A stretch of DNA of 64,000 bases from Caprella mutica. Lineage: Eukaryota; Arthropoda; Malacostraca; Amphipoda; Caprellidae. The stretch's first letter is position 1; every line of letters starts with the position of its first letter. The DNA lies in NCBI GenBank assembly GCA_947561585.1, contig CANNZV010001164.1, positions 62,001 to 126,000 of the forward strand, read 5' to 3'. Under the pieces are notes generated by a model. It saw only the letters and a program-made list of their open reading frames with translations, ran no database searches and was not told where the DNA came from. A program made the translations under genes and the position numbers. Shown here one piece after another: positions 35,601-47,358 of the stretch.

Positions 35601-38600
35601 AAATTACTGGCTATTTTTCGGCTGACATTTTCCCCCTAGTAATTTACCATCGAATATAAGCCCCTCCCCTCTTTGGAACACGAGCCTCTTTTATCGTTAT
35701 TTCAATAATAAAATTAATTATGCAATGCAACCAATTAAGTGACTCACTTCATAAGACCACGCTTACACATTAGCAAACTTACTGGAGTTCATCCAATCAC
35801 CGAATACTACTCAATTACCAAATATTACCCCCATATAATTATAAAATCCAATTCGCCAAAATATTCGGTAAGTAACTACGGTAATTGGGTAGTGTTTCGT
35901 GATTGTGGAAAGTCCAGTGATTTGACAATGTTCGGTAATTGGGTAGTATTTCGTTATTATGGAAAGTCCAGTGATTTAATAAGGCTCGGTAATTGGGTAG
36001 TATTTCGTTATTATGGAAGGTCCAGTGATTTGACAATGTTCGGTAATTTGGTAGTGTTTCGTGATTATGGAAAGTCCAGTGATTTAATAATGTTCGGTAA
36101 TTGGGTAGTATTTCGTGATTATGGAAAGTCCAGTGATTTGACAATGTTCGGTAATTGGGTAGTATTTCGTGATTATGGAAAGTCCAGTGATTTAATAATG
36201 TTCGGTAATTGGGTAGTATTTCGTTATTATGGAAGGTCCAGTGATTTGACAATGTTCGGTAATTTGGTAGTGTTTCGTGATTATGGAAAGTCCAGTGATT
36301 TAATAATGTTCGGTAATTGGGTAGTATTTCGTGATTATGGAAAGTCCAGTGATTTAATAATGTTCGGTAATTGGGTAGTGTTTCGTGATTATGGAAAGTC
36401 CAGTGATTTGACAATGTTCGGTAATTTGGTAGTGTTTCGTGATTGTGGAAATTCCACAGTTTTTTAAAATGTGTTTCCGTGGTCGCAATAAGTGACTGCG
36501 TCACCTTAAGTGAGTTTGTCGCATTAAAGGAACCGTTCCCGGTTTTTGAAAACATTTTTTAGTAATGAAACTACGGTTCTGAAACTTAATATCTTGATAT
36601 AAAATTGAATTCCCTATCGTTTTTGTTCGTGGCGTTTTTTTCGATTAGACCCATAAATAACGAGTTATTCGAATTTTAAACGAATTTCAAACCGCTTCCA
36701 AAAAAAGCTCAAGACTCCTACTACTTTCAAGCTACGGCATTGGAGTTGTTTTGCATTCGATTCTCCACCGAATTCTCTAGAGTTTGCTTCTTGTTTGTTT
36801 GAATTGGTTTTCGATGTATTAATTTTTTCGAGAAAAAAAAATTCAAATCCATTATTTCGAAAAATAATTCAAAAATCAAAAAAACATGATAGACAAATCC
36901 AGAGAATTACTGGGAGAATCGAATGCAAAAAATAACAATGTCGTAGCTTGAAAATTGTAAAAACCTTAGGCTTTTGAATACCAAAATTTGTCCTTCTTTA
37001 GAAGTACCAGATAAAAAGCATTCAAAGTTGCAACGCTCTGACACTCAACATCTTCCCGTGTAAGATATGGAAGGTCACTGATGCTGAATTTAGCCAATAG
37101 CTTTTGTGTGTGGTCTCAGTAGGAAGAACTATACCAGTTTATTATTATTAATTATTACGAATTATTAGTGGCTGATAGGGATTGTGTAATGCATATTGCG
37201 CTGCCCCAATCCTCGCCTCGTCTGCCTCCCTCTCTCTCTCCCCCAGTGGGTTATAGTGACACTAGAACTCTGATAGTTCACACAAACAACTAAGAGGGTA
37301 TAAGGTAGCTATTAGCAAAATAAAAAAATGATAAGGTTTTTGGATTTTTCCAGGAACGGTCCCCTTAAGTGACTTTGTCGCAATAACTTCCTTCGTCGCA
37401 ATAAGTGACTTTGTCGTATTATAATATGTATCTCGTTAAAAAAATGTATCTCGTTAAAATAAATGAAAAAATACCCTACATCCACTTCACTATCTCCAAT
37501 TATTGAGTTACTTTACTCACTCCAATAATTGAGTTACTTTACTCACTCCAATTATTGAGTTACTTTACTCACTCCAATTATTGAGTTACTTTACTCACTA
37601 CAATAATTGAGTTACTTTACTCACTCCAATAATTGAGTTACTTTACTCATTCCAATAATTGAGTTACTTTACTCACTACAATAATTGAGTTACTCAACTC
37701 ACTACAATAATTGAGTTACTTTACTCACTACAATAAGATACTTTACTCACTACAATAATTGAGTTACTTTACTCACTACAATAATTGAGTTACTTTACTC
37801 ACTACAATAATTGAGTTACTTTACTCACTCCAATAATTGAGTTACTTTACTCACTACAATAATTGAGTTACTTTACTCACTACAATAATTGAGTTACTTT
37901 ACTCACTACAATAATTGAGTTACTTTACTCACTCCAATAAGATACTTAACTCACTAAAATTATTGAGTTACTTTACTCACTACAATAATTGAGTTACTTT
38001 ACTCACTCCAATAAGATACTTAACTCACTAAAATTATTGAGTTACTTTACTCACTACAATAATTGAGTTACTTTACTCACTCCAATTATTGAGTTACTTT
38101 ACTCATTCCAATAATTGAGTTACTTTACTCACTCCAATTATTGAGTTACTTTACTCACTACAATAATTGAGTTACTTTACTCATTCCAATAATTGAGTTA
38201 CTTTACTCACTACAATAATTGAGTTACTCAACTCACTACAATAATTGAGTTACTTTACTCACTACAATAAGATACTTTACTCACTACAATAATTGAGTTA
38301 CTTTACTCACTACAATAATTGAGTTACTTTACTCACTACAATAATTGAGTTACTTTACTCACTCCAATAATTGAGTTACTTTACTCACTACAATAATTGA
38401 GTTACTTTACTCACTCCAATATTTGAGTTACTTTACTCACTACAATAATTGAGTTACTTTACTCACTCCAATAATTGAGTTACTTTACTCACTCCAATAA
38501 TTGAGTTACTTTACTCACTACAATAATTGAGTTACTTTACTCACTACAATAATTGAGTTACTTTACTCACTCCAATAATTGAGTTACTTTACTCACTACA

Positions 38601-41600
38601 ATAAGATACTTTACTCACTACAATAATTGAGTTACTTTACTCACTCCAATAAGATACTTAACTCACTAAAAATATTGAGTTACTTTACTCACTACAATAA
38701 TTGAGTTACTTTACTCACTCCAATAAGATACTTAACTCACTAAAATTATTGAGTTACTTTACTCACTCCAATAATTGAGTTACTTTACTCACTCCAATAA
38801 GATACTTAACTCACTAAAATTATTGAGTTACTTTACTCACTCCAATAATTGAGTTACTTTACTCACTCCAATAATTGAGTTACTTTACTCACTACAATAA
38901 TTGAGTTACTTTACTCACTCCAATAAGATACTTAACTCACTAAAATTATTGAGTTACTTTACTCACTCCCATAAGATACTTAACTCACTACAATAATTGA
39001 GTTACTTTACTCACTCCCATAAGATACTTAACTCACTACAATTATTGAGTTACTTTACTCACTACAATAATTGAGTTACTTTACTCACTCCCATAAGATA
39101 TTTAACTCACTCCAATAATTGTTGAACACTGAGTGTTGTCGAACAATCCGTCGTTACGAATGATGACGTAGTCACCACGATTGGGGAGAAAATTTTGTCG
39201 AGAGTCTCCATTGGGACAAGATGTTTCTACCACTGCAAAAAGTCAACAGAAATTTAATTAACACTATGCACATTTTCAATCCTATTTTAGACTATACTTC
39301 ACAGTTTATTTATCATGTTTAATCCTTTACGTTTACCAGATTTAACCCTTTGTCTGCCGTACCTCACCCTTTGTCTAACACAGTGGTCAACAACCATTTT
39401 ATCGTCGGGAACCGGTAAACGTGTAACAATATTCTCGTGACCCAGAGAAAGGATGGCCCTAAGAGTATTGGGCAGGCCAAGAATAGTTGTTCGCTATTAA
39501 GTAGCTACTGCTTTCCAATAATAACAATATGAGCGTTAAACAGTAGTCCTTTATTTAATTATAACTATCAAAAGGACAATCGAGAACGATTGTACAGGAG
39601 TGGGATCGTTGAGGTGCGGGTTGTACAAGAGTGAAATCATTGGGGTGCTGACTGTACAGGAGTGGGATCATTGTGGTGTGGATTGTACAGGGTTGAAATT
39701 ATTGGTGTGTGGATTGAACAGGAGTGAGATCATTGGAGTGCGAATTGAACAGGAGTGAGATCATTGGGGTGTGGATTGTACAGGAGTGAGATCATTGGGG
39801 TGTGGATTGTACAGGAGTGAGATCATTGGGGTGCATATTGTACAGGAGTGAGATAATTGGGGTGCGGATTGTACAGGAGTGAGATTATGAGGTGCGGATT
39901 GTTCAGGAGTGAGATCATTGGGGTGCGGATTGTACAGAAGTGAGATAATTGGGGTGCGGATTGTACAGGAGTGAGATCATTGGGGTGTGGATTGTACAGG
40001 AGTGAGATTATTGGTGTGTGGATTGTACAGGAGTGAGATCATTGGAGTGCGGTTTGTTAAGGTGTGAGATCATTGGAGTGCGGATTGAACAGGAGTGAGA
40101 TCATTGGAGTGCGGATTGAACAGAAGTGAGATCATTGGGGTGTGGATTGTACAGGAGTGAGATCATTGGGGTGTGGATTGTACAGGAGTGAGATCATTGG
40201 GGTGTGGATTGTACAGGAGTGAGATCATTGGGGTGCGGATTGTACAGGAGTGAGATAATTGGGGTGCGGATTGTACAGGAGTGAGATTATGAGGTGCGGA
40301 TTGTTCAGGAGTGAGATCATTGGGGTGTGGATTGTACAGGAGTGAGATAATTGGGGTGCGGATTGTACAGGAGTGAGATCATTGGGGTGTGGATTGTACA
40401 GGAGTGAGATCATTGGGGTGTGGATTGTACAGGAGTGAGATCATTGGGGTGTGGATTGTACAGGAGTGAGATCATTGGGGTGCGGATTGTACAGGAGTGA
40501 GATAATTGGGGTGCGGATTGTACAGGAGTGAGATTATGAGGTGCGGATTGTTCAGGAGTGAGATCATTGGGGTGTGGAATGTACAGGAGTGAGATCATTG
40601 GGGTGCGGATTGTACAGGAGTGAGATAATTGGGGTGTGGATTGTACAAGAGTGAGATTATGAGGAACGGATTGTTCAGGAGTGAGATCATTGGGGTGCGG
40701 ATTGTACAGGAATGAGATTATGAGGTGCGGATTGTTCAGGAGTGAGATCATTAGGGTGTGGATTGTACAGGAATGAGATTATGAGGTGCGGATTGTTCAG
40801 GAGTGAGATCATTAGGGTGCAGATTGTACAGGAGTGAGATAATTGGGGTGTGGATTGTACAGGAGTGAGATTATGAGGTGCGGATTGTTCAGGAGTGAGA
40901 TCATTGGGGTGTGGATTGTACAGGAGTGAGATCATTAGGGTGCGGATTGTACAGGAGTGAGATAATTGGGGTGTGGATTGTACAGGAGTGAGATTATGAG
41001 GTGCGGATTGTTCAGGAGTGAGATCATTGGGGTGCGGATTGTACAGGAATGAGATTATGAGGTGCGGATTGTTCAGGAGTGAGATCATTAGGGTGCAGAT
41101 TGTATAGGAGTGAGATCATTGAGGTGCGGATTGTTCAGGAGTGAGATCATTAGGGTGCAGATTGTACAGGAGTGAGATCATTGAGGTGCGGATTGTTCAG
41201 GAGTGAGATAATTGGGGTGCGGATTGTAAAGGAGCGAAATCATTGGATTGCGGATTATACAGGAGTGAAATCATTGTGCTGTGGATTGTACAGGAGTGAG
41301 ATCATTTGGGTGTGGATTGTACTGTAGTAAACTGAGGTTGCAAATTTTACAGGAGATCAGAAAAAGAAAGCAATACTCAAGTCCGAAAAATAATAATGAG
41401 ACCATCAGTAGTCAGGAATAAACGAGCCTAAACATGATGTCACAAAGTGTAGGACAGAGTGGTACTTTTTTGTTCCACAAACATGGTTCTAAATCTCTCG
41501 ATCAAAACCCACCCCATGAGTGTTATATTACTTATGCCTTATGAAGTAATTTTTCATGTATTCGTTCTGCAAAATTTGAATTCGACTACTAACTCGTAAT

Positions 41601-43028
41601 ATATACCTATGTGAGGTCACAAATATTAGTTATTGAATGTTCTTCCACGGTCTGGTACCATTACTCCCGTGGACCGGCATTGGTCTGCGGATCGGGGTTT
41701 GCCGACCACTGGTCTATCGTACTTCACACTTTATCTACCATATTTAACTCTTTCTTTACCGTAAATAACTCTTTGTCCACCGTAAATATCTTTGTCTTCA
41801 ATACTTAACTATTTGAATATCGTGTTTAAGATTTAGCTATTGCCCTTAACCGTTGCTCTACATTTTACAATATTTAACCCCTTGTCTTCCCTTTTTTTTG
41901 CCTTTTGTCTTCCGTATTTTTTCGTTCATCGCAAAGTTTGTTACAAGTACTTTGATGTTGCAGCCTGACTCATTTAAGTCAGTTTATACAAATTATTACC
42001 TATTGTTGACGAAAAGTTAGACTACATGAAGAGAGCTGATCAGATAATTAAGAAAATCTAAGACGCTAAACATTCTGAAAACTCACAAAGTTAACCTTTT
42101 TACCCAGGATGGTATACCTATGTAAAAGTAACAATATCATAATTAAATAAGTCAATAAAGGAATGTTAATTATAAAGAAATCTAAATAAATAATAAATAT
42201 TCAGTTGAATTGGCGCCGTCTGTAGAATTTAATAAGTTGCTCTAACGTTGTCCCAAATGGATATTTTTTATTACCATTTTCATTTACGTTCTCCTATTTT
42301 TGGGTCACCTTTCCTATAAAGACAGTTTTTAACTTTATAGTTTTCACACTAATAATTAGTTTCAATGGGAATAGTTTTGGTAGAAGTTACATATTACTCA
42401 CATACTCTGGCCTCTTTCTGTTCGTTCTGAGACTCTCTTTGAATGGAAGAAGAAGAAACAAAACAAGCTGCAAGCTGCAGAAAAATAAAGCAACATTAAA
42501 AATTAGTCATATTAGGTATTGGAATGGTTCCCACTTATATTTTTTAAATTTGAAGACACTTTAACGGTCAAATGAATCTAGTTCCATCAAAAAAGAATAG
42601 GAAGATGTTAATTTATTAGAATAGAGTCCAACAAATTTCATTATTTAGTACAAGACTTCCACTTTCATTCCTGATGATGAATATACTTTCATATATTCTT
42701 AATTTCGAAGATTTTGATCTTGAAAATGTAATTTTTGTATTATATACTAACGCTAGAGATTAATGATATTACGGATTTAAGACATAACCTTTTTAAATCA
42801 GATCAATAAGAGTCTTTGAAGCGAATCATTTCAGTTTTTATTGAATAAATCGTATTTATTCATGACACGAACTTAATTTTGTAAAATTTGAAAATATTGA
42901 TCATATTTGTAGAATAAAATGAAGTAGTATTGACGGGATTGATTTTAGATGCAAATTTCAGTCTAGTTTTTTGAATATAAACATTAATTAATGCTTACCG
43001 TTAGCGCTAAAATTGAAAGAAACTTCAT
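32448..43028 (-). CDS. Secreted CUB-like protein, 5 coding exons, 162 residues
   Basis: Minus-strand exons in order: 43028-42999, 42474-42402, 39232-39111, 35064-34973, 32619-32448. All have AG/GT borders and consistent phases (0, 1, 0, 2), totalling 163 codons with TAG. Residues 1-20 (MKFLSILALTLAACFVSSSS) form a clear signal peptide, so the product is secreted. The mature part has six Cys (40, 70, 85, 109, 114, 143) and ends in GSGWGGGFVCEI, the Gly-Gly-Phe-x-Cys ending typical of CUB domains. GFGLKFRCSM and STFRVYSAFD fit internal CUB strands. CUB domains bind proteins or carbohydrates and are common in arthropod secreted and salivary proteins (family knowledge). No protease domain follows. 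The gene is convergent with CASD1. Exact family and function are unknown; the CUB call is by pattern only. Confidence 0.8.
33023..34495 (+). mobile_element. Palindromic mariner-type element in CUB-gene intron 4
   Basis: Outer ends match as inverted repeats (CTGCGCCCATCGCTTTATTG against CTGTGTCCATCGCTTTATTG). The inverted arms are very long: about 33023-33472 against 34107-34495. They include the 5' end of the transposase gene, which is therefore present at both ends, at the right in reverse. The left arm has extra segments relative to the right. Confidence 0.75.
33221..34110 (+). pseudogene. mariner-family transposase pseudogene
   Basis: Helix-turn-helix-like start LTSTERVKIV...LANEFGRDKRTI. 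Later, in other frames, EERPTLDCLDGW, AVIIGETLIGPFRVPEGV, MIFLHYFAQSHT and LSPIEHF follow, the order of Tc1/mariner catalytic blocks. Many stops and frameshifts; the catalytic Asp of the D-NAPSHT block is lost (HYFAQSHT). Confidence 0.82.
34973..35064 (-). CDS. CUB-like gene exon 4
   Basis: SAGFGLKFRCSMRMNEGSTF, then RVYSAFDEYY. Acceptor CTTCAACAG, donor GTGAGT, phase 2 out. The Gly-rich strand followed by FRC resembles the second strand region of CUB domains. Confidence 0.82.
35879..36456. repeat. 54-bp array, about 11 units
   Basis: Unit begins CGGTAATTGGGTAGTATTTC and contains GGAAAGTCCAGTGATTT. A 54-base unit gives 18 codons, so frames on both strands stay open. The left flank (35794-35836) carries a decayed inverted copy of the unit core. 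Confidence 0.92.
36478..37425. repeat. 18-bp tandem repeat interrupted by a MITE
   Basis: Units of GTCGCAATAAGTGACTTT lie on both sides of the 36528-37364 MITE. Removing the MITE with one TTAA leaves five consecutive 18-base units. Confidence 0.78.
36528..37364. mobile_element. TTAA-flanked MITE in CUB-gene intron 3, complete copy
   Basis: Ends AGGAACCGTTCC and, inverted, GGGGACCGTTCC, with TTAA on each side (36524-36527, 37365-37368). It contains an internal inverted repeat around GAATCGAATGCAAAA (about 36735-36775 against 36915-36955) and a CCCCCAGTGGGTTATAGTGA stretch. TTAA targets point to piggyBac-type mobilisation. Confidence 0.75.
37483..39110. repeat. 26-bp array abutting exon 3 of the CUB-like gene, about 62 units
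   Basis: Unit ACTACAATAATTGAGTTACT plus TTACTC; variants ACTCC and a 22-base form with AAGATAC. On the minus strand many units read CAATTATTGGAGTGAGT, identical to the exon 3 end plus donor. Similar blocks (for example around the TACTCAACTC variant near 37690 and 38225) show internal duplication. Confidence 0.95.
39111..39232 (-). CDS. CUB-like gene exon 3
   Basis: VETSCPNGDSRQNFLPNRGD then YVIIRNDGLFDNTQCSTIIG. Acceptor TTTTTGCAG; donor GGA|GTGAGT, phase 0. Reading through the donor gives Val-Ser-stop. The last 11 exon bases plus donor recur throughout the adjacent 26-bp array. Confidence 0.82.
39381..41711. mobile_element. hAT-like non-autonomous element carrying a 31-bp array
   Basis: Left end CAGTGGTCAACAACC and right end, read inward, CAGTGGTCGGCAAACC form inverted termini of hAT type. 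They are flanked by 8-bp near-duplicates GTCTAACA (39373-39380) and GTCTATCG (41712-41719). No transposase is present; most of the interior is a minisatellite. It lies in CUB-gene intron 2. Confidence 0.75.
39588..41326. repeat. 31-bp array inside the hAT-like element, about 56 units
   Basis: Unit begins GTGAGATCATTGGGGTGCGG and ends ATTGTACAGGA; a 30-base variant has GATTATGAGG and GTTCAGG. Alternating variants form 61-92-base composite units. Confidence 0.93.
41714..41930. repeat. Degenerate 21-bp repeat flanking the hAT-like element
   Basis: Diverged copies of TTTAACCCTTTGTCTACCGTA continue from 39320-39380 on the other side of the element, so the element entered an older tandem repeat. 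Confidence 0.6.
42402..42474 (-). CDS. CUB-like gene exon 2
   Basis: LAACFVSSSSIQRESQNEQK then EARV; completes the signal peptide and begins a polar mature N-terminus. Acceptor TTTTTCTGCAG, donor GTGAGT, phase 1 out. Confidence 0.8.
42999..43028 (-). CDS. CUB-like gene exon 1 (start codon)
   Basis: ATG then KFLSILALT, phase 0 donor GTAAGC. An in-frame continuation of the hydrophobic signal core is supplied by the next exon. A CAG acceptor 12 bases before the ATG (exon edge at 43040) suggests a 5' UTR intron. Confidence 0.8.
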
Positions 43029-43494
43029 GATTGAAAATTTCTGAAATTGAAAGGAAAACGTTAATATTTTATGAATAGTATTTAAATTTACATGTCAATT
43101 ATCTAAAGGTATTCCTTCTTTCAGGGTTGACGAAAACCAATGGTTTTTCAAATATATTGATTTTTATATAGAATTATTTGATAAAAGTGCATATAGATAC
43201 TGTTTAGTTCATAACTGATAACTATACACTATACATGTTTAACATCATATTTTGATAAGTTATAAAAAAAAACGATTTATTCGAGATAAATTATAAAAAA
43301 ATAATTAATCCAGATGCTAAGTAATATTTTACTTCCAATTCATGAATTGAATTTTAGTATACTTCAATAAGCTCATAAAAAATTAAAACTGAAATATAAT
43401 CTATTAGCAAATGAATATCACAGTGTAACTCAAGACTATATTTTAATATTTACTAAATCTCTATGTATATACAATATCGTTATAAAATAATATC

Positions 43495-44129
43495 GAACAA
43501 ATTTCGAACAGTTTCAAAGAAACCGAAAGCTTCTATAATTTTGAAGCTACGGCATCACTTTTTTTTGCATTCGATTCTCCACGGAATTTTTTACAACTGT
43601 CAATCGCAGTCTTTTTGATTTTCGAATTGGTTTTTGAAATATTATTTTTTGTGAAAAAAAGTAAATTTAATATTTTGATATGTTTTCTTGCAAAACAGGA
43701 TTGACAGTTTTAGAGAATTTCTTGGAAAATCGAATGCAAAAAATGTCTAGGCTCTTGAAACATTCAAAATTGTCGTGTTTGATAGTTACGCTGACACGTA
43801 GCATCTCTCTCATATACTGTAATATATGAATAACAACTGAGGCGGAGTGTAGCTAATTGCATTTATGTGTGTTTGCCTGCGAACACGAACTTTACCAGAT
43901 ACGGCAAGATAATTAATTATTACGAATTATCAATGGCTGATAGGGAGTGTGTAATGCGCATATTTCCGCCCCAACCCTCGTCTCACCCCCCTCTCTTTCT
44001 CTCCCCCAGTGGGTTATAGTGACTCCTGAACTCTGATAGTTCACACAAACAACTAGAAGGGTATAAGGTAGCTATTAGCAAAATAAAAAATATGATGAAA
44101 TTAGGAAATTTTTCCAGGAACAGTCCCCT
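43495..44129. mobile_element. Second, left-truncated copy of the 36528-37364 MITE
   Basis: Shares the GAATCGAATGCAAAA inverted repeat, the CCCCCAGTGGGTTATAGTGA stretch and the right end TTTCCAGGAACAGTCCCC, in the same orientation. The left terminus is missing and the right flank reads TAAA, not TTAA. It would lie in the suspected 5' UTR intron. Confidence 0.75.
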
Positions 44130-45533
44130 AAAACCAATTGGTTCAAACCAAACCACCTAGTTTTATTTTATGAAATTGAAAAATCATTAGCATCACAGAA
44201 ACTAATAGGTAATAATTACTATATAATTGGAAACAAACAAATCTCAAAAGAACGGGGGAAAATTTTCTTTTTGTAAATCTATATTTTAGACATTTATATA
44301 ATTAGCAATTCTTGCTGAGATCAAAATAAAGACACACTCCATTACTAGAATACACAGCAAGCTTCACCAAAATCGACTGAAAATATCTTGAGTAGTAATA
44401 AAATATAATATATATTAAAATATATAAAATGATTTTGAGATACGCACTCATCTCACAGGTAGTGGCATACAAAGAAATATCGACTACTATTATATATTTC
44501 AATCCATTTTGGATGCAGTCCCTTTATTATATTCACAAAAGAGCTGCAAATTTCAAATTAGGAAATAAATAAAAATTTAAAAAATTGGCAAAATATATGG
44601 TTTTGCTAATCTTGATATATCTGATATCCTAACAGTTTTTCTTTTAAAAATATTTTGATTAAATCATTCATACCTATATTAATTACAATTTGAAATCAAG
44701 AAATATCAAATTGAACTAAAATTTAAAAAGTTATGATAAAATGAAATATATATATTTTGTACAATTTTCTATCAATTTTTTATATTCTTTTTATCGAAAA
44801 ATGTCACAAATGAACAAATTTTAGAATTCAGCGCAATTGCTTCCTATAGTTTGAAAATTTATAACACTCCTTCGATAAATAAAACAAAACAGCAAGAGCA
44901 TTTCCCGTTTTTAAATCTGTAAAATTATTGCTTTACCAGCGGCCATTTTGGCAGATGCGCTATCTTAAACCTCTGTCATCTTTTTTCGCGCAAAGGTTGT
45001 GCAAATAGTTCTCATTGTTGTTTTATTCATTCAAGAAACCCTTGTTTCGTTTTACCAATGTGGCGCTCAAGTAATTCTCATAGCTAAATTTGTTGAAGTC
45101 GTTAATAATATTGGTTAGATAATAATTTTTGTGTAGTCATTAATTAATCAAATCATGGAGTATATAATAACCCAGAATCAACTCTATTCCTCATGCATAA
45201 AAGATATTATAATAATTGTGATTCATAATATCTGAATATATTTAGTCAATCGGTTGACTAGATACAAGACAGTTATCGGCAGTCTTGACTCGATGAGATT
45301 TGAATATTCCATTTTGCAAGAGATAGTATTTGTCTCACGAAAATAAGATAGATAAATACAACACGATAATATGTTGTACCTTCTTCTTTCACCTGTGATT
45401 CGTTTCTGAATATTATGATGCATACTAAGAGAGGACATATTGACCTCATTTCATTTTACCCTCCATACTTCAGTGCAAAAACTACATACGAATATACACA
45501 GGTGTGCGTATCACGTCAAATAATTCCAGAACA
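44130..45533. other. AT-rich non-coding sequence
   Basis: No supported exon on either strand. It may belong to a 5' UTR intron of the CUB-like gene. Confidence 0.45.
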
Positions 45534-46715
45534 AATGGATATGTGGAAGAACTAGTGATGTGGCAGAACTAGTGATATGGCAGAACTAGTGATGTGGCAA
45601 AACTAGTTATGAGGCAAAACTAATAATTTGGCAGAACTAGTGATATGGCAGAACTAGTGATGTGGCAAAACTAGTTATGAGGCAAAACTAATAATGTGGC
45701 AGAACTAGTGATGGGGCAGAACTAGTGTTGTGGCAGAACTAGTGTTGTGGCAGAACTAATGATGTGGCAGAACAAGGGATGTGGCAGAACTAGTAATGTT
45801 GTGAAGCTGTTCATGTGGCAAAACAAGTGATACGGCAAAACTAGTGATGTGATAAAACAAGAAATATGGCAAAAATAGTGATATGGTAAAACTAGTGACA
45901 TTGCAAGTTTACTGAAATAGTAAAACTAGTGATGTGGCAGAACTAGTGATGAGGCAAAACTAATGATCTGGCAGAACTAGTGATTTGGCGGAACTAGTGA
46001 TGTGGCAGAACCATTGATGTGGCAGAACTAGTGATGAGGCAAAACTAATGATGTTGCAGAACTAGTGATGTGGCAGAACTAGTGATGTGGCAAAACTAGT
46101 TATGAGGCAAAACTAATAATGTGGCAGAACTAGTGATGGGGCAGAACTAGTGATGGGGCAGAACTAGTGATGAGGCAAAACTAATGATATGGCAGAACTA
46201 GTGATGTTTCAGAACCATTGATGTGGCAGAACTAGTGATATGGTAAAACTAGTGACATTGCAAGTTTACTGAAATAGTGAAACTAGTGATGTGGCAGAAC
46301 TAGTGATGAGGCAAAACTAATGATATGGCAGAACTAGTGATGTTTAAGAACTAGTGATGTTTCAGAACTAGTGATGTGGCAAAACTAGTGATGTGGCAGA
46401 ACTAGTGATGAGGCAAAACTAATGATCTGGCAGAACTAGTGATTTGGCGGAACTAGTGATGTGGCAGAACCATTGATGTGGCAGAACTAGTGATGTTTAA
46501 GAACTAGTGATGTGGCAGAACTACTGATGAGGCAAAACTAATGATATGGCAGAACTAGTGATGTTTCAGAACTAGTGATGTTTCAGAACTAGTGATATGG
46601 CAAAACTAGTGATGTGGCAGAACTAGTGATAAGGCAAAACTAGTGATGTGGCCAGAACTAGTGACTTGGCAATACTAGTAATGTGGTAAACCTAATGATG
46701 TTGCAAATCTAGTGA
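45534..46715. repeat. 17-bp array GATGTGGCAGAACTAGT, about 69 units
   Basis: Units vary (GAGGCAAAACTAAT, GTTTCAG). A block with ATATGGTAAAACTAGTGACA recurs 357 bases apart (45881, 46238), exactly 21 units. Confidence 0.92.
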
Positions 46716-47303
46716 TTGTTTTAAAGTATCAAGATTCATGAAGATCAGAGATTAAAAGAACACTATATTTCCTTAACTTTTTGGGCTCTCATTCTTTGGA
46801 GCGTAAAATCAGATATGTCTTCAAAAGCCATTCATACAAATATTTATAGCTATAGCTGTGAAGTGAATATGAATAATTCAAAATGTGGAAAATGTCTTCA
46901 CTTTATATTTCAAAGTAAACTAATACACTTTACACATTTTTATGACATTATGATTCAACAACTCGTGACTTGGTGATTCTTAATTTCCATATGGCACTGT
47001 TTATTAACAAATTCTAACTAGTTGCAGTTATCTAAAATATTAAAAGACAAAAAGGTTAACTCACATGGTGCTTTATCTAACCGTTTGGCTTCTCAATATT
47101 TAGAAACGAATTAATGCGTTGATGGAAGAAAAAATCAATAGATACAATTTAATTATTACTTAATTTGGTCCAGCAATGTATCGTGCGACTGAAAATCACT
47201 TATATGAATTACTTACACTTCTCAATGTTGTATGTCTAATTTCAGGGAAAAGAAACACTTGCAACGCTGGATGGTAGTTACACGATGAGAAACACACACT
47301 CAC
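46716..47303. other. AT-rich non-coding sequence
   Basis: Nothing recognised. Confidence 0.45.
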
Positions 47304-47358
47304 TGCCAAACACAACCTCTCCACTGTACAGAGTGTTCAGGTGTACTGTCTGTTATAC
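47304..47358 (-). promoter_or_regulatory. Candidate promoter and non-coding first exon of the CUB-like gene
   Basis: On the minus strand a TATA-like TATAAC (47357-47352) is followed about 30 bases on by a possible start region, and then by a strong donor-like GGCA|GTGAGT at 47304. This could pair with the acceptor just before the ATG exon (43040). The link is inferred from spacing only; a TSS map or cDNA would decide it. Confidence 0.25.

Noticed and set aside
37483..41326. CRISPR-like regular repeats
   Set aside because: Units are directly tandem with no unique spacers, and the genome is eukaryotic.
42104..42117. 14-base micro-exon in the CUB-like gene
   Set aside because: Borders exist, but exon 2 joins exon 3 directly in frame, and including it would put TAG at the start of exon 3.
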